Assembly: GCF_027912535.1 (NCBI RefSeq)
Contig: NZ_CP115465.1
Coordinates: 2,522,001-2,586,000, forward strand
Reading direction: 5' to 3'
DNA length: 64,000 bases
Source: Brevundimonas sp. NIBR11
Lineage (GTDB): Bacteria > Pseudomonadota > Alphaproteobacteria > Caulobacterales > Caulobacteraceae
Notes under the pieces: generated by a model
What the model saw: the letters and a program-made list of their open reading frames with translations, nothing else
Told to the model about the DNA's origin: nothing
Databases searched by the model: none
Shown: positions 63,838 to 64,000 of the stretch, piece after piece
Layout of the letters: the number at the start of each line of letters is the position of its first letter
Position numbering within the stretch: the stretch's first letter is position 1
Position numbers and translations under genes: made by a program

Positions 63838-64000
63838 GATATCTTCCTTTTGAAATCTGTGAAGCGAGCTACCGATTGGCTGGGAGGCTCGGTCGCCCGC
63901 TTTCCCCCAAACGCAGGATCATAATCGCCGGGATCGGTTAAGACCGACCTAGAAGGCGTGGTTACCGCGTTGTTTACTGTAAAAACTTGCTCTGATTTCT
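63838..64000. promoter_or_regulatory. pilA promoter region with CtrA-like box
   Basis: A CtrA-like box, TTAC-N7-TTTAC, spans 63962-63977, one mismatch from consensus in each half. A weaker TTAA-N7-CTAG is at 63938-63952. The AAGGA ribosome site is near 63845-63849. CtrA activates pilA in Caulobacter. The upstream end of the promoter is cut by the window edge. Confidence 0.5.

Noticed and set aside
63595..63924. Plus-strand frame over the pilin gene
   Set aside because: The minus strand encodes a clear Flp pilin with ribosome site; the plus frame runs through its terminator and promoter.

Overview
The window is GC-rich (roughly two thirds G+C by eye), densely packed alphaproteobacterial chromosome. 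GcrA, a PodJ-type polarity factor, GANTC sites near cell-cycle genes, candidate CtrA boxes (TTAA-N7-TTAA-like), a DnaA-like box and a pilA-cpaABCDEF-tadBC locus in the Caulobacter order point to Caulobacterales. Brevundimonas or a close relative is my best guess. No rRNA, tRNA or CRISPR array was recognised.

Layout. (1) 0-14.3 kb is a surface-glycan and secreted-protein region: rfbC (partial), gmd and rmd (GDP-mannose to GDP-D-rhamnose), two GT4-like glycosyltransferases, a small protein and a methyltransferase that both seem to carry DUF4214-like segments, a 1228-aa RTX metalloprotease with two DUF4214-like domains, a ManC-AGE fusion that would supply GDP-mannose, and a sulfotransferase-like protein. 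(2) 14.3-34.2 kb holds core metabolism and genome maintenance: argB-HAD phosphatase-dapD, recQ, a phosphoribosyltransferase, a zinc-ribbon protein divergent from ftsE-ftsX-ydcF-plsC, the hisC operon, a VOC protein, a DinG/XPD-like helicase, a Phd-VapC toxin-antitoxin pair coupled to an Lhr-type helicase and the nuclease PdeM. (3) 34.2-44.7 kb has a TSUP transporter operon, podJ, a PNPOx-like stress protein, argD-argF, an ABC-2 permease and gcrA. (4) 44.8-54.6 kb has higBA, apaG, a long dcd, two MFS transporters, dapE, an M20 amidohydrolase, small proteins and a 730-bp gene-free stretch. (5) 54.5-64 kb is a complete-looking tight-adherence pilus operon on the minus strand, ending with the Flp pilin gene at 63673-63837.

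How the parts connect. The ManC-AGE fusion, Gmd and Rmd form a plausible route from a mannose sugar to GDP-D-rhamnose used by the neighbouring glycosyltransferases. Polar development is represented by podJ, gcrA and the Tad pilus, and the promoters of all three carry CtrA-like boxes; podJ and gcrA also carry GANTC sites.

The least explained features are a run of perfect short hairpins at about 52.35-52.67 kb, several dispersed repeat families (one hairpin keeps its pairing through a compensatory change between copies; another is an array of 9-bp AGTCCGGNN units in two promoter regions), and the recurrence of DUF4214-like segments in three adjacent but different proteins.
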